Positions 8,435 to 17,529 are shown, numbered from the stretch's first letter. The stretch: 64,000 nt of DNA from SZUA-36 sp963753105 (GCA_963753105.1 CAVWBD010000001.1:62001-126000); one strand, 5' to 3'. Notes: generated from the sequence alone by a model not told the origin. Numbers and translations: made by a program.

Positions 8435-9678
8435 GAACTTTGAAAACCATTCTTTCCATCGCCCTGGCCCTGGCCGCAATGACGGCCCAGGCCCAGACCA
8501 TCATGATCCGCGGCGCCACCGTGCACACCATGGACAAGGCGGGTGTATTGGAAAACACCGATGTGTTCATCTCGGGTGGTGAAATCCGCAAGATCGGTCA
8601 GGACCTGCCCGTACCGGCGGACATCTACGTATTCAATGCTGACGGCAAGCCACTGACGCCGGGCTTTTTCGCCGGTATTTCAAGCATCGGCATCACCGAG
8701 GTCTCGGCAGTCGACGGTTCAGTCGACGGCAGCCTGGCATTGAAAGAAATGCGCCCGGAATTCGACGTCACACCGGCCTTTAACCCGAATTCGACACTTG
8801 TGCCGGTAACCCGCATCGAGGGTTTCAGCTTTACCCTGCTGGGCGCGGGTTCCAAGGGCACGATCTTTGGCGGCCAGGGCCAGATGGTAGCGTTGGACGG
8901 CGGTTATGACAGCCAGTTTGGCCAACCCGTGTTATTCATCAACGTGGGCCAGGACGCCAGCGAGCTTTCGGGTGAATCACGCGCCGGGCAGTGGATGCTG
9001 CTGGAACAGGCCATGGGCGAGGCGGCCGCACCACCACCTGCCGGAACAAGCGCACTGCTGACCCATGCAGGGCGTGGTACGCTGGCGGCGTTTGCCGATG
9101 GTGGCAAGGTCGTGTTCGACGTGGACCGGGCCAGCGATATCCTGCAGACATTGAAATTCGCCAAGCGGCACGGCCTCGACCTGGTGATTTCCGGTGGTGC
9201 CGAGGCCTGGATGGTGGCTGATGAGTTGGCCAAGGCTAAAGTGCCGGTGCTGCTCGATCCTTTGAGCAACCGCCCCACCAACTTCGACACGCTGGGCGCA
9301 CGCATGGACAATGCCGCCATCCTGCATGCTGCAGGAGTAACCGTGGCGATCACCGGCGCCGGCTCACATAACGCGCGCAACCAGCGCCAGATGGCCGGCA
9401 ACGCGGTTTCCTACGGCCTGCCACACGAAGCCGGCATCGCCGCGCTGACCCGTAATCCGGCAAGTATTTTTGGTGTTGCAGACCAGCAAGGCAGCATCCA
9501 GAAAGGTATGCCGGCCAACGTGGTCTTGTGGAGCAGCGACCCGCTGGAAGTCACAACAGCAGCCGAGGTCGTCGTTATCAACGGCAAGTTGATCCCGATG
9601 GAATCCCGCCAGACAAAACTGCGTGACCGTTACCTGGAGGAAAACCCGGAGATGCCCAGGGCTTACAACAAACCCTGA
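8431..9678 (+). CDS. secreted amidohydrolase-like protein lacking the HxH metal motif
   Basis: The 415-aa protein begins with a signal peptide (MRTLKTILSIALALAAMTAQA) and has an amidohydrolase N-terminal beta sandwich (TIMIRGATVHTMD) and C-terminal end (IQKGMPANVVLWSSDPLEV). Where the catalytic barrel should open with HxH, it reads TPGFFAGISSIGITEV, and the later His ligands are also missing or moved. This suggests a catalytically dead or altered subunit that partners the active upstream enzyme. Overlap of 4 bp with that gene supports co-translation. Tandem active/degenerate amidohydrolase pairs do occur in Gammaproteobacteria. A strong terminator follows. The frame is intact, so the missing ligands are not a sequencing artefact of frame. 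Confidence 0.85.
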   Translation: MRTLKTILSIALALAAMTAQAQTIMIRGATVHTMDKAGVLENTDVFISGGEIRKIGQDLPVPADIYVFNADGKPLTPGFFAGISSIGITEVSAVDGSVDGSLALKEMRPEFDVTPAFNPNSTLVPVTRIEGFSFTLLGAGSKGTIFGGQGQMVALDGGYDSQFGQPVLFINVGQDASELSGESRAGQWMLLEQAMGEAAAPPPAGTSALLTHAGRGTLAAFADGGKVVFDVDRASDILQTLKFAKRHGLDLVISGGAEAWMVADELAKAKVPVLLDPLSNRPTNFDTLGARMDNAAILHAAGVTVAITGAGSHNARNQRQMAGNAVSYGLPHEAGIAALTRNPASIFGVADQQGSIQKGMPANVVLWSSDPLEVTTAAEVVVINGKLIPMESRQTKLRDRYLEENPEMPRAYNKP

Positions 9679-9701
9679 ATTCATAAACCTGATCCACTAC
9701 C

Positions 9702-9728
9702 AAAAGCCCGGCCCCAGCCGGGCTTTTT
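9702..9728 (+). terminator. rho-independent terminator of the amidohydrolase operon
   Basis: Stem AAAAGCCCGGC / GCCGGGCTTTTT with a CCCA loop and a T tail, starting 24 bp after the stop of the second amidohydrolase gene. Confidence 0.85.
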
Positions 9729-9774
9729 CATGGGTGTATGATTATTGGACTGGGCTATTATGGAGGCAAACACC

Positions 9775-9957
9775 ATGAAAACCGGTTCAATGTTAGCAAT
9801 CGTGCTGTTTTCCCTGGTCGCCGTGGGTCACCTGTTGAGATTGCTGATTGGCATTCCCATGACCGTCGGTGAATGGGGTGTACCGCAATGGATCAGCGTA
9901 TTTGGCGTGATCGTGCCAGGCCTCGTCGCCTACCTGTTGTGGAAAGAGAGCAAGTAA
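9775..9957 (+). CDS. small two-helix membrane protein, function unknown
   Basis: The ATG at 9775 follows GGAGGCAAACACC and gives a 60-aa protein. It has a first hydrophobic helix (about residues 5-25, ending in LLRLLIG) and a second (about 36-54), with a Lys-rich end WKESK. It is probably an inner-membrane protein of unknown role. An upstream ATG at 9745 would add ten residues but has a poorer ribosome site. It lies alone after the amidohydrolase terminator. Confidence 0.6.
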   Translation: MKTGSMLAIVLFSLVAVGHLLRLLIGIPMTVGEWGVPQWISVFGVIVPGLVAYLLWKESK

Positions 9958-10015
9958 CCGCCCTTCTAGCCGGTTGAAAGTGGAACCAGTGATGGGGGCT
10001 GCAGCGGGTATTCCT

Positions 10016-10098
10016 ACTCGGAACACGCCGTAGACCCATCCCTGGGGACTCGGTCGCGACTCCCTGTCGCTCACGGTTCCGCTTAGGAACACCCACCC
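10016..10098. repeat. dispersed repeat with ACACGCCGT core, copy 1
   Basis: GGAACACGCCGTAGACCCATCCCTGGGGACTCG is followed by a return arm GGTTCCGCTTAGGAACACC. The core and the phrase CATCCCTG recur at 12899-12966 after the M20 peptidase gene, so this is a mobile or dispersed intergenic unit of this genome. Confidence 0.5.
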
Positions 10099-10119
10099 CA
10101 GCCCTCAACAGACATGAAA

Positions 10120-11313
10120 TCAGGCAATTACACCGTCGGTTGTCAGGTCGTCAATTTCATCATCGCTGTAGCCGAATTCCACGAGTACCGATGTTGTTGA
10201 ATCACCCAGCGCCGGTGGTGCGCGGTCGGAACCTGAGTCTTGGCCGCGGTACCTGATCGGTGAACGCACACCGGGCACGCTGCCCAGGTCATCGCGCTCG
10301 AGCTGCATGGCGACGCCCCTTTCCTGCACGTGCGGATCGGAAAAAGCCGCTTCGATGGTATTGACCGGGCTGGCCGGTACCCCGCTTTCTTCGAGTTTGT
10401 TGAGCCAGTATGCCGAGTTCTGTTTTGCCAGTTCGACAGCGATCAGCGGAACCAGGATTTGCCGGTTCTTCACACGCATGGAGTTGCTTGCAACACGTTC
10501 GTCGGTGGCAAGTTCAGAGCACCCGATCACAGTACAGAATTTTTTGAACTGCCCATCGTTACCCACCGCAACCACGATGGGGTCATCGGCCGTTTCGAAC
10601 ACCTGGTAGGGCACGATGTTCGGGTGCGCATTTCCTGCCAAGCCCGGGCTTTCGCCGGACACCAGGTAATTCGAGGCCTGGTTGGCCAAGGTTGCAAGCT
10701 GTGCATCCAGGAGGGAAATGTCGATATATTCACCCTGCCCCGTTTCGCGGGCGCGGGTCAGGGCGCCGAGTATCCCGATACTGGCGTACAGGCCGGCGAT
10801 CAGGTCAGAAACCGCCACGCCCACCTTGGTCGGCTGGTCCTGACCGGTGATGCTCATCAAACCACTCATGGCCTGGATCATGAAGTCGTAACCCGGCTTG
10901 TGCGCATACGGCCCCTGCTGGCCAAAACCGCTGATCGAGCAATAGACAATGGCCGGGTTGAGGGCTTTGACCGAGTCGTAGTCGAGGCCGTAGGCTTTCA
11001 GGCCCCCGACCTTGTAGTTCTCGATCAAAATGTCAGCTTTACTGGCCAGTTTCAGCACGATCGCCCGGCCGCGTGGGTCCTTGAAGTCAACAGCAATTGA
11101 TTCCTTGCCCCGGTTGGCGGACAAAAAGTAAGCACTTTCCCTGCCCTCGGCTGATTCCAGGTAGGGCGGCCCCCAGCTACGCGTGTCATCGCCACGCCCG
11201 GGGCGCTCGACCTTGATCACCCGCGCGCCAAGATCCGCCAGTGACTGGCTGGCCCAGGGCCCCGCCAGGACCCTTGAGAGGTCCAGCACCAGCGTGCCGT
11301 GGAGTGGCCCCAT
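10120..11313 (-). CDS. CaiB/BaiF (family III) CoA-transferase
   Basis: The 397-aa protein has the full-length family III CoA-transferase fold. The N-terminal motif LDLSRVLAGPWASQSLADLG and VIKVERPGRGDDTR are diagnostic. The catalytic Asp is in KPGYDFMIQAMSG near residue 140. Members move CoA between organic acids (carnitine, oxalate, 2-methylacyl or aromatic acids), and the acid cannot be told here. The ATG overlaps the stop of the upstream M20 peptidase gene in TAATG, so these form an operon. That context suggests a role in degrading an N-acyl or amino-acid-derived compound. No frame disruption. Confidence 0.88.
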   Translation of the reverse strand: MGPLHGTLVLDLSRVLAGPWASQSLADLGARVIKVERPGRGDDTRSWGPPYLESAEGRESAYFLSANRGKESIAVDFKDPRGRAIVLKLASKADILIENYKVGGLKAYGLDYDSVKALNPAIVYCSISGFGQQGPYAHKPGYDFMIQAMSGLMSITGQDQPTKVGVAVSDLIAGLYASIGILGALTRARETGQGEYIDISLLDAQLATLANQASNYLVSGESPGLAGNAHPNIVPYQVFETADDPIVVAVGNDGQFKKFCTVIGCSELATDERVASNSMRVKNRQILVPLIAVELAKQNSAYWLNKLEESGVPASPVNTIEAAFSDPHVQERGVAMQLERDDLGSVPGVRSPIRYRGQDSGSDRAPPALGDSTTSVLVEFGYSDDEIDDLTTDGVIA

Positions 11314-12829
11314 TATTGGCTCTGCAGGTAATCCACCACCATGTGGCTGAATGCCTTGACGCCGACTTCCATGTGCGGTTCATCCATGGTGAAAAACGGT
11401 GAATGGTTGGTTGGCTGCCCTGCCGGGTCCACGCCTTCCGGTAAGTTGCCGAGGAAGGCAAACACGGCCGGGGCGACTTTTGCGTACTCGGCAAAATCCT
11501 CGGCCACGGTCTGCGGCTGGATCGGGTTCACGGCATGACCGGAGGCCTTTTCAAGCGCAGGCATTACGAAGGCTGTCAGCTCAGGATCGTTGTACACGGA
11601 AGGTGTGCCCTGGCCGATTTCTACCTCGGCTTCGGCGCCTGCGGCCTCGGCGATCAAGCGGGCATTTCTCTCAATGGCCCCGTGGATGTATTCGCGCATC
11701 TTCTCATCGAAGGTACGGATGGTGCCTTCCATTTCCACCTTGTCGGGGATCACGTTGCTGCGTATGCCACCCGAAATGCGCCCGAAGCTGATAATCGAGG
11801 GCGCCAGCGTGACATCCACCTGGCGGCTGACGATGGTCTGCAAGGCAAGCACGATCTGTGATGATACGACGATGGGGTCAATTCCATCCCACGGCCGCGC
11901 ACCGTGCGTCTGCTTACCCTTGACCGTAATCCTGAAAGAGTCCGCAGCTGCCATCAGCGGGCCAGGCTTGACCGCGAACTGGCCACCCGGAACACCGATG
12001 CCGACGTGCATGCCAAACACGGCCGCGGGCATACGCTCGGCAAAAATGCCCTCTTCCAGCATCAGCGAAGCGCCGCCTTTCTCATCGCCGGGCGCGCCTT
12101 CCTCGGCGGGCTGGAATATCAGCAGCACGGAGCCGGGCAACTCTGCCTTCATGTCGTTCAGCAACCTTGGCTGCGCCCAGCAACATGGCCATGTGCGCAT
12201 CGTGGCCGCAGGCGTGCATGACGCCGACTTCCTGGCCGTTGTATTCGGCTGGCCGTTGAGGCATAGGACCGGTCGGTGGATGCTCGTTGTGCGGTGCGAC
12301 CGGGTGGTTGTGTATCGCTGTGAATGGTATGTGTTTTGTTTTTTCTGAGACACATGTCACGTAGTACTAGACGATCCTGGCGGAGTACCTTGGCCGCACC
12401 CAGCAACATCGCCATGTGCGCATCGTGACCGCAGGCGTGCATGACGCCGACTTCCTGGCCGTTGTATTCAGCCTTCGCCGTTGAAGCAAACGGCAGACCG
12501 GTCTGCTCGGTCACCGGCAAGGCGTCGATATCCGTGCGGATAGCAACCAGTGGGCCGGGCTTGCCACCCTCGATAATCGCCGTGACACCGGTATGCGCGA
12601 TACCCGTTTTCGGCTCGAGACCCATGTCACGCAGGATCTCGACGATCCTGGTGGATGTATTGAACTCGCGGTTACTCAGCTCGGGATTTTGGTGAAACCA
12701 ACGCCGCCACTCCACCACCTGCGGCTGGACATCGCTCGCTGCCTGGTCAATCTGATCCGGAGTAATCCCGGCCTGCGCGGCTGGCAATGTAACCAGCCCA
12801 GCTATCAATGTTAGGAATGCTTTTCTCAC
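11313..12829 (-). pseudogene. secreted M20-family amidohydrolase/carboxypeptidase, interrupted by an internal duplication
   Basis: The gene starts at 12829 with a signal peptide (MRKAFLTLIAGLVTLPAAQAG) and WRRWFHQNPELS, the usual start of M20 aminoacylase/hippurate hydrolase-like enzymes. The metal-site segment with MHACGHDAHMAMLLGAAKV is present twice, at about 12164-12250 and 12388-12474. The DNA between does not keep the frame. Downstream of the second occurrence the normal sequence resumes (LNDMKAELPG, FQPAEEGAPGD, SDRITVKG-like dimer domain) and ends at 11313. One clean copy would give about 430 aa, normal for the family. As read, the gene cannot make the protein. Either it is a real tandem duplication or an assembly fault; noisy filler between the copies favours the latter. 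It is in an operon with the CoA-transferase. Confidence 0.8.
12164..12474. repeat. direct repeat of about 87 bp inside the M20 peptidase gene
   Basis: The segment CCTTGGCTGCGCCCAGCAAC through GGCCGTTGTATTC occurs at about 12164-12250 and again at 12388-12474 with a handful of substitutions. The 140 bp between them resembles a badly degraded copy of 12465-12655: GTCACG and CGACGATCCTGG recur with many indels. Confidence 0.75.
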
Positions 12830-12898
12830 GCTTTTCTCCCGCTAAAGTATGAACTTTGAAAACTAATGTACTTCTGAGCAGGCAGCGATGGATTTATC

Positions 12899-12966
12899 CT
12901 GAGACACGCCGTGGATACATCCCTGTAGGCTCTTCCACAACATCCCTGTTGTGGAAGGTCTCAGAA
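12899..12966. repeat. dispersed repeat with ACACGCCGT core, copy 2
   Basis: CTGAGACACGCCGTGGATACATCCCTG leads to an inner hairpin CTTCCACAACA / TGTTGTGGAAG and closes with GTCTCAG, so the unit is a nested inverted repeat. A relative lies at about 10016-10098. It sits upstream of the M20 gene. Confidence 0.6.
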
Positions 12967-13014
12967 TAAACCATTCACCACCTGCTTATTGTCTCAGTGG
13001 AATACCTGCAAAAA

Positions 13015-14676
13015 TTATCGAACAACAGCCCGCCCCGCATCACTCCGCTTATCCGAGGCGGCACTGACTTCACCCGATTTCCGATCCCACATCACCCCGT
13101 GCATATTGCCCCATTCGTATCCCCTGACTTCGACCGTGTGACCCATGGCCTCCAGCGCCGCGATATCTTCTTCCGAGAATGTGCCTGGTTCGGCAGATAT
13201 CTTGTCCGGCGTGTACTGGTGATGAAACCTGGGCAGCGACACCCAGGATTCCGGACCGTTGCCCTCCACGAAATCCAGAACGCCGAGCAAGACCATCGTG
13301 ATGATCCGGCTGCCGCCGGGTGTGCCGATAACGGCTTGCTTGTCTTCACCGAACATCAGGGTCGGCGACATGCTGGACAAGGGCCGTTTATGCGGCTGGA
13401 TTTCGTTGGCGGTAAAGCCGATCAGGCCCCAGGCATTCGGCTCGCCGGGCTTGGTGGAAAAATCATCCATCTCGTTGTTCAACACGAAGCCCGTGCCCGG
13501 CACCATGAACTTGGAGCCAAACGGCGTGTTGACCGTCAGCGTGGCGGCCACCATGTTGCCCTCGTCATCCATGACGGAAAAATGCGTCGTATCGGTGCCA
13601 CCCGGCTGGAATTCCTTACCCGGCAACATGCTGCTGGGGGTGGCCCTGTCATGCCGGATGCTGGCGCGCAGACCGGCTGCGTAGTTGGCGTCTGTCAGCA
13701 TTGCCTGCGGCACATCGTAAAAATCGGTATCACCCAGGTACAGGGCCCGGTCACGGTAGGCGCGGCGCATGGCCTCCACGAGCAGGTGCGTACGCTGCAC
13801 CTTGCCCAGTTCCGCCAGGCCATAGGGCTCGACGATGTTCAGGATCTCGGCAATCGCGATGCCACCCGATGAAGGCGGTGGCGCAGTGACCAGTTCATAT
13901 CCCTGGTACATCGTGCGGACCGGCTCACGCTCCTTGACCTCGTAGTTGGCCAGGTCTTCCATGCTCCAGATACCACCGGCATCCCGCACACCATCGACCA
14001 GGCGCTGGGCCAGTTCACCCTTGTAAAATCCATCCCGGCCCTCGCTTGCAATCTTTTCCAGCACCCTGGCCAGGTCCGGATTTTTTATGACCTGGCCCAT
14101 TTCGGGGAGCTTTCCACCTGGCAGGAACACTTCGGGGCCGGCCGGCCAGCGACGCATGGTCTTTTCCGATCTGCTCAACATGCCCAGGAACTTGGTGTAG
14201 ACCGGGAAACCCTCGCGGGCAATCCTGATGGCGGGCTGCAGGCTCACCGCCAGCGGCAACTTGCCGTAATTGGTCGCCAGGTGCTCCAGGCCGGCCACTT
14301 CCCCCGGGATTCCCGCCGCCAGCGGGCCACTCCTCGACAGGTCGGAATTGGCCGTGCCATCGGGATTGAGATACATGTCCCTGTGGGCCAGCGCCGGTGC
14401 CGTTTCACGGGCATCGATCATGGTCTCAAAACCATCTTCGGCCCGATGTATCATCCAGAAACCGCCACCGCCGATGCCACAGCTGGTTTGCTCCAACACC
14501 GCCAGCACAGCGCTGATCGCCACCGTGGCGTCAAAGGCGTTGCCACCCATCGCGAGGATTTCGTGCCCTGCCTCGGTGGCCATGTAATGCGCCGTTGCAA
14601 TCGCCGCCTTGCCGGGCTGGTCGGCGCTGAGCGGCTGGATGAAAACCGCCAGCAACAGAACCATGCACAGGCGCAA
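13015..14676 (-). CDS. ggt: gamma-glutamyltranspeptidase (Ntn hydrolase), periplasmic
   Basis: The 553-aa protein is a full-length gamma-glutamyltransferase, which cleaves glutathione and gamma-glutamyl amides in the periplasm. It has a signal peptide (VLLLAVFIQPLSA). The autocatalytic Thr that starts the small subunit is in GGTDTTHFSVMDDEGN near residue 365. The substrate loop GFVLNNEMDDFS and the oxyanion motif LSSMSPT are intact. As read it must start at TTG 14676, but an ATG four bases upstream has a good AGGGA site and is out of frame by one A in an AAAA run. The real start is probably that ATG (about 14682). It follows the ferredoxin gene closely. Confidence 0.92.
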   Translation of the reverse strand: MRLCMVLLLAVFIQPLSADQPGKAAIATAHYMATEAGHEILAMGGNAFDATVAISAVLAVLEQTSCGIGGGGFWMIHRAEDGFETMIDARETAPALAHRDMYLNPDGTANSDLSRSGPLAAGIPGEVAGLEHLATNYGKLPLAVSLQPAIRIAREGFPVYTKFLGMLSRSEKTMRRWPAGPEVFLPGGKLPEMGQVIKNPDLARVLEKIASEGRDGFYKGELAQRLVDGVRDAGGIWSMEDLANYEVKEREPVRTMYQGYELVTAPPPSSGGIAIAEILNIVEPYGLAELGKVQRTHLLVEAMRRAYRDRALYLGDTDFYDVPQAMLTDANYAAGLRASIRHDRATPSSMLPGKEFQPGGTDTTHFSVMDDEGNMVAATLTVNTPFGSKFMVPGTGFVLNNEMDDFSTKPGEPNAWGLIGFTANEIQPHKRPLSSMSPTLMFGEDKQAVIGTPGGSRIITMVLLGVLDFVEGNGPESWVSLPRFHHQYTPDKISAEPGTFSEEDIAALEAMGHTVEVRGYEWGNMHGVMWDRKSGEVSAASDKRSDAGRAVVR

Positions 14677-14938
14677 TTTTCATGGTTCTTTTCCCTGCGA
14701 TCAGTTGCTGATACTTGTCCCACAATTGCTCCTCTGTTTCCTTGCGCCCGGGGTCCTTGGGAATACATTCCACCGGGCAGACTTCCACGCATTGCGGCGT
14801 GTCGAAGTGACCGACGCACTCGGTGCATAAATCAGGGTTGATATGGTAAATCTCGAGGCCCTGGTAGATGGCTTCGTTGGGGCACTCGGGTTCGCATACG
14901 TCGCAGTTGATGCACTCTTCGGTAATGATCAAAGCCAA
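14531..14938 (-). CDS. YfhL-type 2[4Fe-4S] ferredoxin (probably should end near 14680)
   Basis: The first 85 residues are a typical bacterial ferredoxin. CINCDVCEPECP supplies one cluster and CTECVGHFDTPQCVEVCP with the longer spacer of YfhL/Allochromatium-type ferredoxins supplies the other. It is a low-potential electron carrier in the cytosol. As read, the frame runs on through the start of ggt and gives 135 aa, but the family ends near EEQLWDKYQQLIAGK. Removing one A from the AAAA at about 14686 would give a stop at 14680, overlapping the ggt ATG. I think that is the true end. The start is TTG at 14938, directly after the coaD stop, in the usual MALIITEECI position. Confidence 0.85.
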   Translation of the reverse strand: MALIITEECINCDVCEPECPNEAIYQGLEIYHINPDLCTECVGHFDTPQCVEVCPVECIPKDPGRKETEEQLWDKYQQLIAGKRTMKIAPVHGSVAGGFHPAAQRRPARQGGDCNGALHGHRGRARNPRDGWQRL

Positions 14939-14940
14939 GG

Positions 14941-15440
14941 TCAGTCACCCACGCGCGCAAACTTTTCTTTCATGGCGGCCTCGATTTCCGGGCCGACGAA
15001 CTGCGAAACATCCCCGCCCAGCCGGGCGACTTCCCGCACCAGGGTCGAGGAGATAAAGCCGAATTGTTCATCCGGTGTCAGGAACATGGTCTCCACGTCC
15101 TCGCACAGGTTGCGGTTCATGCTGGCCAACTGGAACTCGTATTCAAAATCCGAAACCGCGCGCAGGCCGCGCACGATGACGGTGGCGCCCTGTTGGCGCA
15201 CGAAATCCACCAGCAGGTTGCTGAAGCCGACGATCTCGATATTGTCCAGGTGCTTTTAGCTGTGATTCAGCACAACTCGATGCGTCTTTCCAGGCTCAGG
15301 AACGGCTCCTTGTGCGGGCTCTCGGCGATCGCCACGATCACCTTGTCAAATACCTGCGCGGCACGCGTGACCAGGTCGGTGTGACCATGGGTGATCGGGT
15401 CAAAGGTGCCCGGGTACAACGCCACAAGTGGGGGTCTCAT
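14941..15440 (-). CDS. coaD: CoaD, phosphopantetheine adenylyltransferase (two frameshifts as read)
   Basis: CoaD makes dephospho-CoA from 4'-phosphopantetheine and ATP and is normally essential. The ATG is at 15440, giving MRPPLVALYPGTFDPITHGH with the nucleotidyl-transferase TxGH-type motif. RGLRAVSDFEYEFQLASMNR and the ISSTLVREVA end are in the later frame. The frame breaks near 15265-15245: reading GCTGAATCACAGCTAAAA then CACCTGGACAAT after dropping one T and one G restores a normal AESQLK-HLDNIEIVGF. With those two bases removed the protein is about 165 aa, as usual. Because the gene is essential and both faults are extra bases, sequencing error is likely. It is followed by the ferredoxin gene with no gap. 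Confidence 0.9.
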
Positions 15441-15492
15441 TGATTATCTATCCTGCTAAATTTTAAGATGTCGTATTCTAACCCGTAAACCC

Positions 15493-15545
15493 GGGGTCAG
15501 AGTAAAGTGCCAGAGCAATTTACTCTGGCACTTTACTCTGACCCC
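15493..15545. repeat. perfect 23-bp palindrome (GGGGTCAGAGTAAAGTGCCAGAG family)
   Basis: The arms at 15493-15515 and 15523-15545 are exact reverse complements around a 7-base loop CAATTTA. Imperfect copies occur at 6913-6967, about 28576-28640 and a half-copy at 29431-29455. It could fold as a strong hairpin in RNA. Confidence 0.85.
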
Positions 15546-15576
15546 CACCTTTGCAATGGTGCAATCTTCGGGCCTA

Positions 15577-15740
15577 AGGAGCCTCTGATCGATTCTGGGC
15601 TTAGTAGATTCTGATTCAAAATGCCCAGATTTAAGGCGCGGATCGCACGTAATAGCCTTAGCTATTGCGAAGATTCGCAAGCACGGAAGCTGGACATTTT
15701 GGGCATAAGATACAAGTCCACGAATCGATCAGCGGCTCCT
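15577..15740. mobile_element. 164-bp MITE-like element with 19-bp terminal inverted repeats
   Basis: AGGAGCCTCTGATCGATTC at 15577-15595 is matched at 15722-15740 by its reverse complement with one mismatch. Inside lie further near-complementary arms (AAAATGCCCAG and CTGGACATTTTGGGCAT) around a centre AATAGCCTTAGCTATTGCG, so almost all of the unit can fold on itself. No coding capacity is seen. Such non-coding inverted-repeat units usually move with a transposase supplied elsewhere. No clear target duplication is visible. Confidence 0.65.
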
Positions 15741-15742
15741 CT

Positions 15743-15769
15743 AAAAAAAGGCCGGCACAAGGCCGGCCT
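15743..15769 (-). terminator. rho-independent terminator downstream of rsmD
   Basis: On the minus strand an 8-bp stem AGGCCGGC / GCCGGCCT is followed by seven T. It lies about 115 bp after the rsmD stop. Confidence 0.75.
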
Positions 15770-15883
15770 CAAAGCAGGGACTGAAAACAGGCTTGGGGCC
15801 TGCCTTCAAAGTGTCTGTTAGCTCTTACAAGATCACAGACACTCATATGACCGCAAATTTACCGGTTTTCATTCATCATTCTC

Positions 15884-16463
15884 TCAAATTAGCAGCTTTA
15901 TTGTGCGGAATAACTGCATACGCACTTCACCGAGTTGCTGGTCACGCCACACCGACCAGCCCTGTGGCGGCGGGATGGTGGTGGATGCGGGGGATTCGAT
16001 ATATACAAAGCCGCCGGGCCTCACGCAATCCTGCTTGTCCAGGCGCTCCAGCACCAGTCCGCCGAGGTTGCTGTCAAAGGGCGGATCTACAAACACGATA
16101 TCAAACACCTCGGGCATGAAGTCTTCCAGCATGCTCATCGCACCACCGGTGCGCATATTGACTTGCGTAGCCTGGAGTTGCTCCACGCTTTGCTGCAGGA
16201 ACCTGGCCGCCAGCGGATGTTTCTCGATCATCAGCACCGAGGCCGCGCCACGGGAGGCCGCCTCGAAGCCCAGCGCACCGGTGCCGGCAAAAAGATCCGC
16301 GCAGTCGGCCGCCAGCACCCAGGGCTGCAGCCAGTTGAACAGGGTTTCACGGCCCGGTCAGCCGCGTTGGGCGCAGGCCGGGCACCTCGGCCACCGGCAA
16401 ACGACGGCCACGCCAGTCGCCGCCGATGATACGCACGCTATTGCTTTTTCCCGATTTGCTCAC
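15884..16463 (-). CDS. rsmD: RsmD, 16S rRNA (guanine-966-N2)-methyltransferase (frameshifted as read)
   Basis: RsmD methylates G966 of 16S rRNA using S-adenosylmethionine. The GTG at 16463 gives VRIIGGDWRGRRLPV, the standard start. The SAM site ADLFAGTGALGFEAASRG and the catalytic VFVDPPFDSNL are in the later frame. Between them the frame slips near 16345-16365: RETLFNWLQPW appears only after adding about two bases, so this break looks like missing rather than extra bases. The repaired protein would be about 190 aa, normal for the family. It diverges from ftsY, the same arrangement as in E. coli, and its terminator lies at 15743-15769. Confidence 0.88.
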
Positions 16464-16533
16464 ATCTACACTGATACAACACAATCAAGCTGATAGCATA
16501 GCGCTTTTATTACCAAGGGTTAATGATCATCCC

Positions 16534-17527
16534 ATGTTTCGAATCTTCCGTAAAAAAGACAAACAGAGCGGTGAACTGCAGGATGTGCAGTTGCGCCCGG
16601 TGGAACAATCCGGTGTCGATGCCGCTGGAAAAACGCCTGGAAGACTCGCGCCGCACCATCGGCAAGCGCCTCAAAACGCTGGTTGGCGGCCATGCTGATA
16701 TCAATGAAGACCTGCTGGAAGAACTCGAAACCATGCTGCTGACCGCCGATGTCGGCGTCAAGGCCAGCCTGGAGATCATGGATAACCTGCGCACCGCCAT
16801 CGCCAACGGCGCCATCCGCGACCCGCAGGCCCTGTTGCCGGCCGTGCAGGCGGAACTGTATGAGCTGATCGAGCCCTGCGAGCAACTGCTGGCGGTGGAC
16901 CCCGAACACAAGCCCTTTGTCATCCTGATGGTCGGCATCAACGGCGCCGGCAAGACCACCACCATCGGCAAGCTGGCGCAGCGTTACAAGGAAGAAGGCT
17001 TGTCAGTGATGCTGGCTGCAGGTGACACCTTCCGCGCCGCCGCCGTCGAGCAACTGAAATCCTGGGGTGCGCGCAACGATGTGCCGGTGATCGCCCAGGG
17101 CACCGGGGCCGATTCGGCCGCCGTGATATATGACGCCATGGAGTCCGCCAAGGCACGTGGCGTCGATGTGCTGATCGCCGACACGGCAGGCCGCCTGCAT
17201 ACGCAATCCAACCTGATGGAAGAGCTGAAAAAAATCCACCGCGTGATGGGCCGCGTGGATGAGGCCGCCCCGCACGAGGTCATGCTGGTGGTGGATGCGG
17301 GCACCGGCACCAACGCGCTGAACCAGGCGCGGAGCTTTAACGAGGCCATCAACTTGACCGGCATCACCATCACCAAGCTGGATGGCACCGCACGTGGCGG
17401 CATGCTGTTTGCGATCGCCAGCGAGCTGGGTATCCCGATCCGCTTTATCGGCGTGGGCGAGGCCGCCAAGGATCTCAGGCCATTCGACGCCGGTAGCTTT
17501 ATCAACGCTATCCTGCCGCTGGATTGA
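16534..17527 (+). CDS. ftsY: FtsY, signal recognition particle receptor GTPase (one frameshift near the N-terminus)
   Basis: FtsY docks SRP-ribosome complexes at the inner membrane. The GTPase motifs are complete: GINGAGKTTTIGKLA (G1), DTFRAAAVEQL (G2), DTAGR (G3) and TKLDGTARGG (G4), with the closing GVGEAAKDLRPFD. The ATG at 16534 gives MFRIFRKKDKQSGELQ. The frame then changes near 16600-16630, before MPLEKRLEDSRRTIGKRLK. Dropping one base joins them into a protein of about 330 aa with almost no acidic A-domain. That short form is common outside enterics. The fault is another apparent single-base insertion in an essential gene. It lies divergent to rsmD, with a 70-bp promoter gap. Confidence 0.92.
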
Positions 17528-17529
17528 CC

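Noticed and set aside
11590..12348. Plus-strand open frame of 252 codons
   Set aside because: It is antisense to the M20 peptidase gene and has no recognisable motif.
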